DNA of 64,000 bases from Gnetum montanum (lineage: Eukaryota; Streptophyta; Gnetopsida; Gnetales; Gnetaceae): positions 658,922 through 722,921 of the forward strand of contig MNCI01035238.1 of the NCBI GenBank assembly GCA_015680685.1. Direction: 5' to 3'. The notes under the pieces were generated by a model. The model saw only the letters and a list, made by a program, of their open reading frames with translations, was not told where the DNA came from and did not search any database. Shown here in pieces: positions 1-11,251 of this stretch; position 1 is the stretch's first letter, and each line of letters starts with the position of its first letter. The position numbers and the translations under genes are program-made.

Positions 1-239
1 CCCCTTGAATTAAAGGCTCTACCAGTAGGAATAGAGTATGCATTTTTGAATAATGACAAGCTAGTAATTATCAGTGCCACAATTGCTCCTGTATAGAAAA
101 GGAAATTGTTTGAGGTTTTCAACAAATGGCCAAAAGTGTTTGCTTAGTCATATCATGAGTTAACAAGAATTGATCCAAGGATATGCTAGCATAGAATTTA
201 CATAGATTCCTTCATTAAACTAAAGAGATAGCTATAAAG

Positions 240-1085
240 ATGCTTAAACCCAAAACTTAAGCAAATTATCAAAGAGGAAATTGAATAACTCCTTAAGGCT
301 AAGTTCATCTATCCTATTATATATAGTGAGTGGGTTAGCCTACTTTTTATTGTGTCCAAAAAAGAAGGAAAATGAAGAGTCTTTATAGACTTAATGTTAT
401 TAACTATGACAACTTACAAAGATCATTTCCCATTGCCATTTGTGAACCAAGTGCTAGATACTATTGTGGGGCATTGTTACTATACATTTTTGGGTTGTTA
501 CAATGGCTATAACTAAATCCAAATTGCATCAAAGGATCATGCCAAGATAACTTTCACAAGTTCTTAGAGAACTTTAGCATACAAAAATCCCTTTGGCCTA
601 TGCAATGTTCTCACCACATTCCAATGGTTGGTCCTTGGCATCTTTCAATAACAAATCAATAGTAAGGTAGAAGTCTTCATGGATGACTTGTCTACCTACA
701 AGACTACCTTTGAGAAAGCCTTGGACCAGCTGGATCAAGTTCTTCAACAATGTGTAGAAACAAACTTGAGGCTCAATTAACAAAAGAGCCATCTAATGGT
801 CCAAGAGGGCATTGTCTTGGGACATCAAATCTCAAACAAAGGGATCAAAGTAGACCTAAAAAAATAAGGATCATCTAGGGGATAATCAGACAACTAGAGA
901 CTATGAAGAACATGAAGTCATTCCTTGGCCACACTGGTTATTACAAGCATTTCATCGAAAGCTAGTCAAGGATTGCTAATCCATTGGTAGAACTTACAAA
1001 GAAGAATGCACCATTTTTCTGGACCAAGAAATGTGAAAATGCATTCCCATAGTTAAAATAGAAACTCGTAGAGACTCTAATTCTA
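240..1085 (+). pseudogene. Reverse transcriptase of element A (decayed)
   Basis: This would copy element RNA into cDNA inside virus-like particles. Visible blocks in order are an EWVS...VSKKEGK motif, KDHFPLPFVNQVLDTIVGH, a GYN-IQIA palm segment, FGLCN...TTFQ, and the catalytic box read as F-M-D-D at 676-687. After that come a GH-x-I-S motif and the connection region (LGHTGYYKHFIE). The catalytic aspartates survive, but in-frame stops fall throughout, for example at positions expected to be Trp, Gln or Arg. It continues into the RNase H relic without a gap. Identification is firm; function is lost. Confidence 0.88.
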
Positions 1086-1099
1086 TGAGCACTTGATTA

Positions 1100-1575
1100 G
1101 TCCAAATTGTTCCACATCATGATAGATGCATCCAATTATGCTTTGGGGGCTATGCTTACATAGTTGGATGTTCAGAAATCTCCATACTACATCCACTGTG
1201 CAAGAAGAAGCATTGTGGGTGCACAAATCAACTACATCACCATTGAAAAGAAGCTTATGGTAGTGGTATTTGCATTGGATAAATTCAGGCACTATGTGCT
1301 TGGATACAAAATTTTTATGCACATTGATCATAGTGCCATCTAATTCCTAATAAACAAGATAACACTAAACCCCTGTGTCACACAATGGCTAGTGATCCTT
1401 CAAGAGTTTGACTTAAGTATGGTTGACTGTAAGGTGACCAATGTGGTGACTGACCACTTGTCTCAATCAAGATGGGACAACAAAGAGGATGAGAGTCCAC
1501 TATCTGATCAAATTCCAAATAAAATTCTCCATGCTAGTATTGTTCATTCTCAAACTCCCAAAGAAACAAAATGAT
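1100..1575 (+). pseudogene. RNase H of element A (decayed)
   Basis: This domain would degrade RNA in the RNA:DNA hybrid. It begins with the typical M-I-D-A-S-N-Y-A-L-G-A segment at about 1118-1150. It continues with Q-I-N-Y-I-T-I-E-K-K-L-M-VVVFALDKFRHYVLG and an I-D-H-S-A-I box, ending in the tether region with N-V-V-T-D-H-L-S. Stops occur after A-M-L-T and after H-S-A-I. The same segments recur in elements B, C and H, so the assignment is robust. Confidence 0.87.
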
Positions 1576-1739
1576 ATGATAACATCCTCTCCTATCTACT
1601 CACACAAGAGATGTCACAGGAGTGGGACCACAAGAAGAAACAATAGTTTCTTCATTAGGCCAAACACTTTATGAAAATCAATGACAACCTCTACAAGGTT
1701 TACCTTAATGGCCTAGTATGATGGTGTGCCCTTGATGAA

Positions 1740-2790
1740 AATCAACTTTGAATCCTCCAAGACACACATGAAGGCCCTTATGGGGGCCATTATTCTAGGA
1801 GGTGAATGACCATTAAGATCCTCATGGTAGGATATTATTGGCCCACGATCCTATGGGATGTCCATCACTTCTTTTACTTTTGTGATAGATGTCGATGTAA
1901 TGGAGGAATGATTGCATGCATGGAAGGGCTACAATAGTGAATCCAACCATTATAGCCTTTTAATTCTTGGGGGATTTATTTCATGAGTTCCATCAACCCT
2001 ATGTCAAATGGAAAGGCCTACATCATCATGGTTGTTGACTAATGTACCAAATGGACTAAAGCCACTTCCGTCCCCAATTGTTCATCTTCTATAGTAGCAT
2101 AGTTTGTAAAATAGAATGTTCTTAATAAGTTTAGATTGCCACAAGTAGTAATTTCTTAGTTAAACATAAACTAACAACTCCTTACCACCCCTAAGCTAAT
2201 GGTCAAAATGATGTTACTAACCAAGAAATTGCCAAAATACTAACACAAATAGTTAGTAAATATAGTAAATATTGGAACGACAAACTCAACAATGCACTTT
2301 GGCCTTATCATTCAATGTGGAAACTTCCAATTGGATATTCTCATCCAATGCTTCCAATGCTTCTCATCCAAACACAAATGCTTCTCATCCAAGTTGAGCT
2401 CCGTACACTTTCAATAACCTATGACCTTGACCTAGACTTAAGTCTAGCTCAAAGAGAAATACTAAGAAATCTCAACATGCTAGACAAAAATAGATTAATG
2501 GCCCTATCATCAAATGAATTGCATAATACACATAACAAATAATGTCATGATATTAAGATTGAAAAGGAAAAGTTTCAACTAGGGGATAAGGTGCTCTACT
2601 AGAACCCCATGCATGTGCCTTAATGGATAAAATTTCAAACATTATGAAAGGGCCCTTACATTATATATGAAACCTTTTGATTCAAGGCCATGATGATATA
2701 CCATCCTGACAGCCCAAGCAAGAGATTTTTGTTCAACACCCACCAACTAAAATCTTTCCTTAAATCAAGAACAACTAGTGGAACAAAAGC
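1740..2790 (+). pseudogene. Integrase of element A (decayed)
   Basis: The N-terminal zinc-binding region is seen as H-E-G-P-Y-G-G-H-Y followed by C-D-R-C at about 1766-1900. The core follows with G-I-Y-F-M-S-S-I-N-P, where the first catalytic Asp normally found before F-M is Tyr (GAT to TAT). The second-Asp region is badly deleted near 2150. C-terminal segments resembling W-K-L-P-I-G-Y-S-H-P and L-R-T-L-S-I-T-Y-D-L-D-L-D close the domain, followed by a K-G-P-Y-I-I-Y tail near 2650. Several frame changes are needed to follow it. Confidence 0.8.
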
Positions 2791-4779
2791 CTTCGTTAAT
2801 GGATGTGTATGTTCAATTTTTTGAATCTTCTTCTTCCAACTTAGTCATGGGGGAGATACCCATCAATCCTAATACTATATAAGTGGCTCCTCAATTTTCA
2901 ACCTTTTTGTTTACACCTTTTTTCATATGTTTTTCATTTTCTTGAATATTTTACAATTTTTTTCTATATTTTTCCATATTTGGACTTTTCTTACATGTTT
3001 TCTTTTTCTTTAATACCATCAAAACTTTGGTGTTTAATATAGCTGTTGCTTGATGATGGTTTGTAACTTGCATTATTTACTTAATTGTAAATGACTAGAT
3101 TTCATCTTAGAGTTTTTATGTTAATTAATGAAACATTAATTTTTTCATGATATCAGGTGGTAAGTTCATGTCATCCACCATTGCACACAACTCTATGATG
3201 TTTCCTTGTTTCAAAAATATGAGGTTCTTTCTTAATAACAACTTACAATGAATTTGTGACCTTGCTACTTTTCAAACTTGGAATGAATTAAGTGGATCAA
3301 CAAGGGTATGGCTTCAAGGAAATCTAGCACCTTTTACACCAACCTACCATCTGGGGTTACATGAATATTTCCATAGATTTCTCACCATTCCTACGTCAAC
3401 CAATAAATAGGAAGTAATGTCTTTGCATTGTGTTGTTTCCATTGGCAAAAAAAAAATGGGAATTCAAAGCACACCCCTTAAGCACAATAACAAGCTATAG
3501 GCACTAGTTATGGGGCTAGAAAGACATGTTACCAATGCTTGAAGACACCCCTCTAACTACGGTCCTTTGCACTTCATGCTTCTCTTTTCTTCTTTCTTTA
3601 GAATGGTGAGTGGTTTGTGGGATGTTCATGTACCTTGGAGGGTGGAATGATCTAAGGTGCCATTATGAAGTCATACAAAGTGGATGGTCTTGATTTTGAC
3701 TAGGGATGAAATCTATCAGGTCATACTAATTACATCCTCCACAAGGAACTTCATGTGACCAAAATGAGGGACCTCATTCTATATTCTCTCTCTATCTCAT
3801 CCACTTGTTCTTCTCATGTACCACATCACTACCTCTTTTCATGATTATATCAATGGGTTTATTTTGAGATGGTCTTAATTATTTAATGGTTTTTCCAGTG
3901 ATTTAGTTTTTAACAATCCACAACCATTAATCATCCTTAGGGCCCACGGACTCCCTAGTTTGCGAGCATGAAAGGGCATTAAGGGCATAAGCTTGCTATG
4001 GGGAGGACCCACTTGCATACTCCTTGGCTAGATGGTCAAGTTCCTTATCCCTTAAGCATTTTTCTTTCAAAACCTTTGTTTTCCACCTTGGTGCATCCAA
4101 TTTTTACACTTCTTAAAAATTAATCTCCTACTAAATCTCCTTTCCAAGTGTATTCCTATCTCTCTTCAAGCATTTGTTCTTATCCTAGGCTTTTTTGGCT
4201 TCCTCTGGATCCCAATTTCATGGTAAAACTCCTTTTCCTTAGTTTTTCAATGTAAAAATTTTTATTTTCAGCTACATCGATGCATCCCCATTAGCACTAC
4301 TTGATGCATTAATGCATGACAAAAATAGTATAAATATGCAATGAGAATTAGAAAAATTTTCAAATTTTCCTCATAATTCCTAGGAGTTTTTTGTAATTTT
4401 CAAAGCCTAGAGCCTTCCTGAACCCATAACTTCCTAACCACTTCCCCAAATCAACTCATTCTTTGGCCCTTCAACTACTAGAGATGAGTTTTAGGCCATG
4501 GGGTCCACAAACCTATGGTTTTTGGTGAAAAAGTTTTTAGAATTTTTCTAGCTTCCAAATGATTTCACTAATAAAATAATATTAAACATCACTAATTCAC
4601 CTAATTTAAACCTCACCAACAAACTTGAGTAGCCATTATAATAAAATAATATTAAAAGAATCGCTCTACCATGATCACGAATTGGCCTACGTGTAACTAG
4701 CCCACATGGGGGAAAGGTATCAATGTTTAGAATATTACATGTAAGACCCTAATCCTTGGCTATGTTTGTGATCATACAT
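2791..4779 (+). other. Non-coding spacer between pol and third ORF of element A
   Basis: There is no sustained reading frame. The block matches, in the same relative place, spacers in B (23013-24258), C (about 49500-50930), D (26371-27790) and G (61555-62700). Shared landmarks include an A-run (T-run on the other strand) beside a stretch reading GAATTCAAAGCACACCCC near 3455-3475. A second is a GGGGAGGACCCACTTGC motif near 4002. Conservation across five copies shows it belongs to the element. A role in packaging, splicing or 3' expression is only conjecture. Confidence 0.6.
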
Positions 4780-7590
4780 GATGCCAAAGAGACTGCAGGA
4801 AGAAGGGCCATCTCAACCATGGAAGAAGTAGCTCAGAGGGAGAAGGGACTAGTAACCATAGCAACCCCAAGAAGGTGAAGCAAAGACACATGCCATGGGA
4901 CCTCTTTGGGAGGAGCTCTAAGTGGAATTTTTTCATCAAATTCCACTATAGAAGCATGATGGCCTAGGCAAGATGAGATGCCAAAACCTAGAAAAAATAT
5001 GGAGGTTACATTAATCAATGCTTTCTTCAGACAAATTTTTTCTAAGGAGGTCCAAAGTGTTGTTCTTCAAGAGCTTCACTTTGATCCCTTCTTGGACATG
5101 GCACCAAAAAAGGTAAAGACACAATTGCAAGTATCTCCCATGTGGTCCATCCTCACTGCTAGTGGGAAATGGTACATGGAAAAGACTTAACTCTTCCAAA
5201 ATAATCAACAAGTGAATGCAACCATGAAAATCAAGGACATCAGCATGTCCTACTTGGTCGAGGTTATTGCAGAGGTCCTTAGGTTGCCTGACATTGGGAA
5301 ACTTTAATGAAAATTTCTACATAAGTGGACCTTGATGTCAAAAAGGAATGGGTCCAACAGTGCTATGAAGTGGACCATAAGGAGTATAGTGCACTCACTA
5401 AGGAAAGAGGACCCACTTAAAGATTGTGGCCTATCACCTAAATCCAATGATGAGGCCAAGAAAGATCACTGCCTTCTATGCCTATGCATGTGTTGCTCTA
5501 AGTGAAAAATTCCCTATCGACCTCCCCTAGCTCTTCTTCATGAAGATGAAAAAATGATTCAAAGAGAATGAGAAAGGGAGGAAGAAACTTCCCATTCCTT
5601 ACTTGATCAGAAAACTTTACAAAAGGGGAGGAGGAATAGCCTATTATGAAAATGACATGCTTCATCATGCTCCTGTAACATCTTAACAAGACATGATAAA
5701 AGATAAGGCACTCACTAAGCTACTTGAAGAAGAGTGGCCACCACCACCAACACCTTCTAGAGAAATAATGTTGAAGGATGGTACAATAATTGAGTGCATG
5801 AGGAAGCTCCATGAGAAACTCCTATAGTAGCAATAGGGAGAAGCAAGTGGTGGAGAGCCTTCAATCTATCGACTAGCATTGAGTTCACTCAATGAAATAA
5901 CATGAATCATCAGCTGGTTGGAAGAGACTACACTACCTTTTTTGATACAAGGTATGCAAACATCCATGAGATGAAAATCTAAGTGCCTAAGAAATAAGGG
6001 TGTCCATCTCTAGATAATAGAAATTCCAGAGATCTCTAGAAATACTACCACTTTCTCGATGTTCTTGGAGGAGGATGAGGGGATGACTATCCTAGTGATG
6101 TAGCACCATAGATAGTAAATGGTGGAGGTGATGGTTGATCAAGTAGTAAAGCCTCTAAACACTCATATGATCGCCATGCCAAACATTGGTATACTCATAG
6201 ATTTGTACGAATCCACAAGAGTGGGAAGTGAAAGACTAAGTGTAACCTAACATGAGGAGGTATTGGACTGACTAGTGGAAACTAGCCAACCACTTCTAAA
6301 GGTCTTTGATCTTCTAAAAGGAATCAAAGCTACCTAGTCAAATTTGCTAATGACCCAGGACAATCTCATCATTGCAAACACCCAGCTTAAAATATCCATG
6401 ACAAAAAATTGATGATTGGCTACCAAAGTTGTGGAATTGAGAGCTTGCTTGGCCAATCCCACCATTCTCAACTAAGCCATTACATGGGATGAAGCTTTCT
6501 TGTAGCTTCAGAATAAATTAAAAGAGGGTAATAATGCGGAGGAGATGGATGCATCCTTATTGGAGGCTCTAGCCTTCAACACTAACAAGGACTTGGTGTA
6601 AGTCTGCAAGGAGAACCTAAATCTAACTAGAGACATTCACTACTTTTGCAATGTTGAAGAAAAAAAGGACTAGATGGTCAAGTTTGTGAGACAGCAATAG
6701 GATTAGCTCATCAAGATGAACATGTATTTGAGGAGGCTGGTAGTAGAGAATCGTAATATCTCAATGGAGAAAGTTTGTGCACTTCACCAAAAAATAGCCA
6801 TTAAGGTAACCACTTGGAAGAATGAGATCCTAAAATTTGAATGAGTGAAAAATCACTACAATGACTAGGTTGGCATTCTCAAGGAGGTAAATGAGAAGGA
6901 GATTCAACTAGCAAAGGAAAAAATGAATGCGGCCCTCTAACAACTTAGCAAAGTGCTGATGTATTGTAATCAAATCTTTGATAGATTGAATGGCTACAAA
7001 AAAGTAGAGATCTACCTAAAGGAGTTGTAAATTGAGGAAATGACAGAGTACATAAAGTTAGCCAACCTTTGTTATGCAAATTTGGTAATGTTGACAGCCA
7101 AAAGGCCACAGTCAGAGTTAGAGAAGCATATGGCTAGCTCATACTTTCTTTATGAGGCCAAGTTCAAGCATCACAAAGATACCAAGAAAAAGCTTAAAAT
7201 AGCTAATGTAGAGCTTGAAGTTCTCAAGAGCAGATTTATAGATTAATGATTAGTTTCTATGAACCTGGCCAAAATAATGAATGACTACCATGAGCTACAA
7301 AATCTCGTCAAAATGTTCAATGTTGAACATGAATAATTCACAACCTGATTTTTCAATGTCAAGAAATTGTGCCCAACAATGCCTTATCTATGAAAAATCC
7401 CTATACCGTCCCACATTGATGATGTCATGTAGACTATGTACAACCCACAGAGTAAGGAGAAGAAGATGAAGGCATTGCTAGATACCTTTCACCTTCCACT
7501 TGAAGCAATAGCTATAGTAGGATAGATGCTACCATCGCCACAAGTTTTGAAGGTTGTAGAAGGTCCTTCAGCATCTCAAGAGCCTCCACC
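4780..7590 (+). pseudogene. Third ORF of element A (unknown function, coiled-coil C-half), decayed
   Basis: The relic begins near an ATG at 4780 followed by P-K-R-L-Q-E-E-G-P-S-Q-P-W, matching the start of the third ORF in B (M-A-P-R-P-K-R-P-P-E-K-G-P-L-Q-P). The first half has a recognisable segment around 5470-5690 with LPIPYLIRKLYKRGGGIAYY. The second half (about 6640-7246) is rich in Glu, Lys and Leu heptads and reads like a long coiled coil. The end (about 7340-7590) matches B at K-K-M-K-A-L-L-D-x-x-x-L-P-L-E. Many stops interrupt it. It occupies the place of the env-like ORF of Athila elements, but I see no signal peptide or membrane segment. A plant-mobile-domain-type origin is possible and unproved. 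Confidence 0.55.
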
Positions 7591-7830
7591 TCCTTGCATT
7601 GTATGATTGTCTCTTCTTCTTTGACTACTAGATGATTCCAGCTATCAAATTTTGTAGGGGTGTTCAATTTTGTTCTCATGACCACCCATTTTTGTAATTG
7701 TTGAAAATCCATAAAATTTGACACTTATAGTTATTTAGTTGAGTCAATCAGTTCATGATTTCATACCTTTCCAATTTTGTAAAATGTTTGATCCTACTTT
7801 TGTTCATTTGAGGAAGAGTTTTTAGTTAGT

Positions 7831-7840
7831 CGTGGGGGTA
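7831..7840 (+). other. Polypurine tract of element A
   Basis: The G-run CGTGGGGGTA touches the first base of the 3' LTR. It is the plus-strand primer site. The same G-run, reverse-complemented, abuts the 3' LTRs of B, D and G. Confidence 0.8.
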
Positions 7841-8702
7841 TGATAAATCACTCAATGTGCTGTGTTGATAGAAATGCATCAACACATCCCCATCAATGTA
7901 GCCCTATCGACATATCTCTGTCAATGCATGGGTAGATGCATTGATGCAATATCTATCTCTACCTTTATAAATGCATGTACCCATTGCATTTATGGAACAT
8001 TAAGTCAATAAAGTAGCCAAGTTCTTATAGTTTTCTTCCATCAAAGTTAGAATATTTTCTAATTACCCATAGTAGGACTTCAAGGATTGTGTAGATTCTT
8101 ATTCAAACATCAATGTACCTAAACACTTTGATGTGCCAACAATAAAGATGAGATTCTTAGAACGCCTTGCAGCACTTAAGAATAGTTTAATATTTCCATT
8201 CATACACTTTATTATTTCTGCATTTTATAATTATGTTTTAAGCTAATTAATACACTTAGTAATCACACATAAGTACAACCACCTTGAACATATCATTAAC
8301 GCTTGATAATCCTAGTGGTATTATCACTTGGTTCATCTAGTAGCCTAACACTTGGTCACCGCGAGTTCAGGATGTGCATAGAAGGTGGTCTCAATGCTTA
8401 TGTTAGCATAATTAGATTAAGGCATTAGCTAGTTAATTAATTAATTCACAATTAATTACTTTTTTCACACTTAGATCAAAGCAAATAACATATAAAATCA
8501 ATAAAAATCATGTGCCCTGGCTTACACTTAACCATACTTTTGCACTTACACAAGTGGAGCCAAAGAGACAATAATCATGTCTTTAAGTCACTACCTTGCT
8601 TGTTGTGCATTTAGGATCTAAAGTCCACGAAATTCAACTAGATCACTAGTGCAATGCTTGTGATTCATATGGTTGGGTGTAGGGACTACTTGTTGCTCAT
8701 CA
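7841..8702 (+). repeat. 3' LTR of element A
   Basis: It starts TGATAAATC and ends GCTCATCA, the TG...CA ends of this family. Its first part carries ATCAACAC/ATCGAC-type short repeats, then a TATA-like CTTTATAAATGC near 7965. The middle holds the family-wide ACTTGGT/ACCAAG repeats. The end reads like the other LTRs (GGTTGGGTGTAGGG...). No downstream target duplication can be tested because the left end is outside the window. Confidence 0.82.
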
Positions 8703-9021
8703 AAACCAAAATTTAGTTCTATAAGAAAGCTCTAGAATAGTTCTACAAATCATGTCAATGCTTTGTATTAAAAAATGTTGGTAGAACTAGACATTAGCTC
8801 TACTTAGGAATCTAAAAATGACCCTACATGTAATGTTGGAGCTTTTAAAAGTAATAAAGGTCAAAGATGTTTTAACAAGAAAACTCATAATAAAGGTGTA
8901 GTACATAGAATCAAAATTTGATTCTACAAGCAGGATCATTTTTTGTTCTATCATGCTAGCAAAATGAGTAGGTAAGTTCATAGAACAACAAATTGGTTCT
9001 ACAAGTGAGCTTCAAGATAGC
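8703..9021. other. Unassigned 319-bp segment between A and E1
   Basis: There is no gene. It contains several direct and inverted copies of a TTCTACAA/TAGAA motif, for example near 8720, 8740, 8925 and 8995. It may be a diverged part of the E1 5' LTR or the flank into which A inserted. Confidence 0.4.
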
Positions 9022-9315
9022 TCAAGTTATTGTAAAGGGTTTTGAGATCCTTGAAATGATATTTTGAGCTTATTGTAACCTTGTGGAATTAAGTGTGTTC
9101 CTTGAGAGAAAACACTACTTGTTGAGCTTAAACTTTGTAAAGGTTGTGGTGTCCTTGATAACACATTTTTGAAGGAACAAAGTTCAGAGGTATGCAAGGA
9201 TTCTACCCTCCAAGTGTGGACATACCCAAGTTGAGGAACCATGTACATTTATGTGTAATTTTGTGTTCGAATTGATGGAACTTATTCAATCCTTCTTCTA
9301 AGTTATCAATCTTCA
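9022..9315 (+). repeat. 5' LTR of E1 (3' portion)
   Basis: It aligns with the distal part of the E1 3' LTR from about 14195 and with E2's LTR from about 16290. Shared segments read TTTGAGCTTRTTRG and AAAGGTTGTGGTGTCCTTG. It ends CTTCA just before the primer site. The upstream part of the LTR is missing or too diverged to follow. Confidence 0.7.
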
Positions 9316-9317
9316 AG

Positions 9318-9329
9318 TGGTATTGGAGA
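9318..9329 (+). other. Primer binding site of E1
   Basis: TGGTATTGGAGA lies two bases after the LTR end. It resembles TGGTATCAGAGC, the copia primer site complementary to initiator tRNA-Met, with three differences. Confidence 0.65.
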
Positions 9330-9414
9330 AAAGTACTCCAAATTTTGAGTGTAACAACTCAAGAGTGAATGATGAAAGAAACATCATACACCAAGCCACT
9401 AATTTTCAATGGGA

Positions 9415-10830
9415 TTGAATTTGTGTACTGAAAGCCTTAAATGTAAGGATTCTTTGAATCCATGGAGTTTGAAGTTTGGGAATTCATCCTAGAAGGATAC
9501 ACAACACCCATCGAATGCATGACAAATGCTACAAAGCCAAGAAGCAAATAGACTCAAGATGAAAAAGATAAGTTTATGTTTGATTTCAAAGCTAAAAATT
9601 GTCTTTCTTATGCTTTAAGTAAATTTGAATTTAATAGAGTAGCTAAGTGCAAAACTGAAAAAGAGATTTTGGAGACTTTAAAAGCTACCTATGAAGGTAC
9701 ATTTGTTGTTAAGCAATCCAAGCTTCTAATTTTACAAAGTGAATAAGCTCATCAAAGAAGAAGGAACCATCTAAGCATGAATCAAATAGTGAAGATAAAT
9801 TGGCTCTCTTATCAAGAAGAGTTCAAAGACTACTAGCATGAAAAGGAAAAGGCTTTAATCAAACCAACATCAAAGGTAAAGTAAGAGGCAAAAATTTCAA
9901 AAATTATAATCTTGATGCATCTACTATAGAATGTTGGATTTATGATGGTAGAGGCCATGTGGCTTTCGAATGTCCAAGTATTTGTAGGTTGCAAAAGTAG
10001 GATCCATCTAATGCTAAAAAGAAAAGTTAAATTTCTACTCAAGCTAGGATGAGGAATATAGTAGAGAAGAAATGAATGATACTTCTAAAAGGTCACATCT
10101 TATTTGTATGACCCTTACACATGAAGATCCTACATTGGAAACTGAAGAATCTGAAGATACTCTACAGGAAAGGTATGATTTATTATACAATGAAATTATC
10201 TCCTTTTAGAGTTTTTGTATTAAGATGAAGAAGGCCTTAGTTAACAAAGAATTAGAATTATCTCAACTTAATAAAAAATGCTTAGATCTCACATAAGAAA
10301 ACTTACACCTAGAATCTGAGAATTAAAGACTAATATTTTCCCATAAGTAAATTGTCAAAGAACTTGCAAATACAAAGCTTATTAATTAAAGACTTGGAAA
10401 AGTGAAAGAGAATCTACGAATTGTGTTGGAACAAGGAAGAGATCCAAATAACAAGAGTGGATTGAAAATTCACTTACAAAATAAGGCATCCCCAAGTATT
10501 TCACCTAAATGGGAGTATATACCAAGGTTTGATGATCTTGCCCAAGAAAGAAAAATCAAGTGTTATTACTATAGAAGTTATGTGCATAAACAATCAAGTT
10601 ATCTATTAATAATGAAACATTATAACATGACTCCTTGGTCTTATCAAAAAATGCCTCGCAAGAATTTCATGGAGGTTAAAAAGGTTTAGAGAGTTAAGAC
10701 AAAGAAAGAAGAAGAAAGAACAAGTACCACAAAGAACGATTAGATATCTGGAAAGCAAGAAATATCTAATGATTACAAAGGAGGGACTTTGAAGAGAGAA
10801 CCTCATCATAAATCTAGTTGAGTAAAACAT
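9415..10830 (+). pseudogene. Gag of E1 (decayed), two zinc-knuckle remnants
   Basis: Gag would form the particle and bind element RNA. A copia-type N-terminal region (F-N-G-I-E-F, then M-E-F-E-V-W-E-F, N-R-V-A-K-C-K-T-E-K-E-I) is followed by A-T-Y-E-G-T. A zinc knuckle at about 9928-9975 reads C-W-I-Y-D-G-R-G-H-V-A-F-E-C, so its second Cys has become Tyr. A Leu/Glu-rich segment follows (about 10230-10440). A second degenerate knuckle at about 10555-10605 (C-Y-Y-Y...H-K-Q-S-S-Y) has lost two Cys. Two knuckles around a coiled region is the pattern also seen in E2. Many stops are present. Confidence 0.75.
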
Positions 10831-10979
10831 CTTCCTAAGGGCAAGCAAGGTAAGTATCAGTAAGTATTTTTACTTGAATTGCATTATGTTGTACTTGTAT
10901 TAGATTTTTTTTTATTATGATTGCCTTTGAAAAACCTTCATACCTCTCACCTTGTTCATCTATTCTTAGTAGTTTGAAA

Positions 10980-11142
10980 AGAACCCACTTAATATTGGAA
11001 TGTCCCACTATTTCATGAGATGTCTCATATAAATTTGAGACATCCCATTGTATCCAAGCTTAACTTAGATGAGACATTTCACTTTTTCTTGGGACGTCCC
11101 AACTGCAGCATAAACCCTATTGAGGACGTCATCTATTTAAAG
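10980..11142 (+). promoter_or_regulatory. Internal promoter-like block of E1
   Basis: Six copies of a GACATCYC motif or its complement lie between about 10996 and 11130. They are followed by TATTTAAAG at 11134-11142 and a pyrimidine-rich stretch. The same motif cluster plus TATAAAAG occurs in the LTRs of this family (13637-13902, 15813-16072), and the equivalent internal block occurs in E2 (18600-18757). An ATG opens the second ORF about 110 bases downstream. Promoter activity is inferred from this repeated arrangement. Confidence 0.5.
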
Positions 11143-11251
11143 TAATCATTCATTTTTTCCCCTTTTTCATTCCATTCCAAGCCTCAAACATCCCAGCATA
11201 GTTGACTAGGGCCTCATTCTTGCTACATCTCCACTCTATTTGGCTGAAATC

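Larger units (their letters stand above)
1..8702 (+). mobile_element. Element A: degenerate Ty3/gypsy (Athila/Tat-type), 5' end outside window
   Basis: Order on the plus strand is RT, RNase H, integrase, non-coding spacer, third ORF, polypurine tract and 3' LTR, the order of the non-chromoviral plant gypsy clade that includes Athila and Tat. Every coding block has stops and frameshifts, so it is an old dead copy. Gag, protease and the 5' LTR would lie left of the window. The same architecture recurs in element B on the opposite strand, which supports treating the third ORF as part of the element. Clade placement is inferred from motif style and third-ORF position, not from a tree. Confidence 0.85.

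Noticed and set aside
10402-10689. A 95-codon plus-strand frame as an independent small gene
   Set aside because: It is the best-preserved part of the E1 gag tail, including the second degenerate zinc knuckle also seen in E2.
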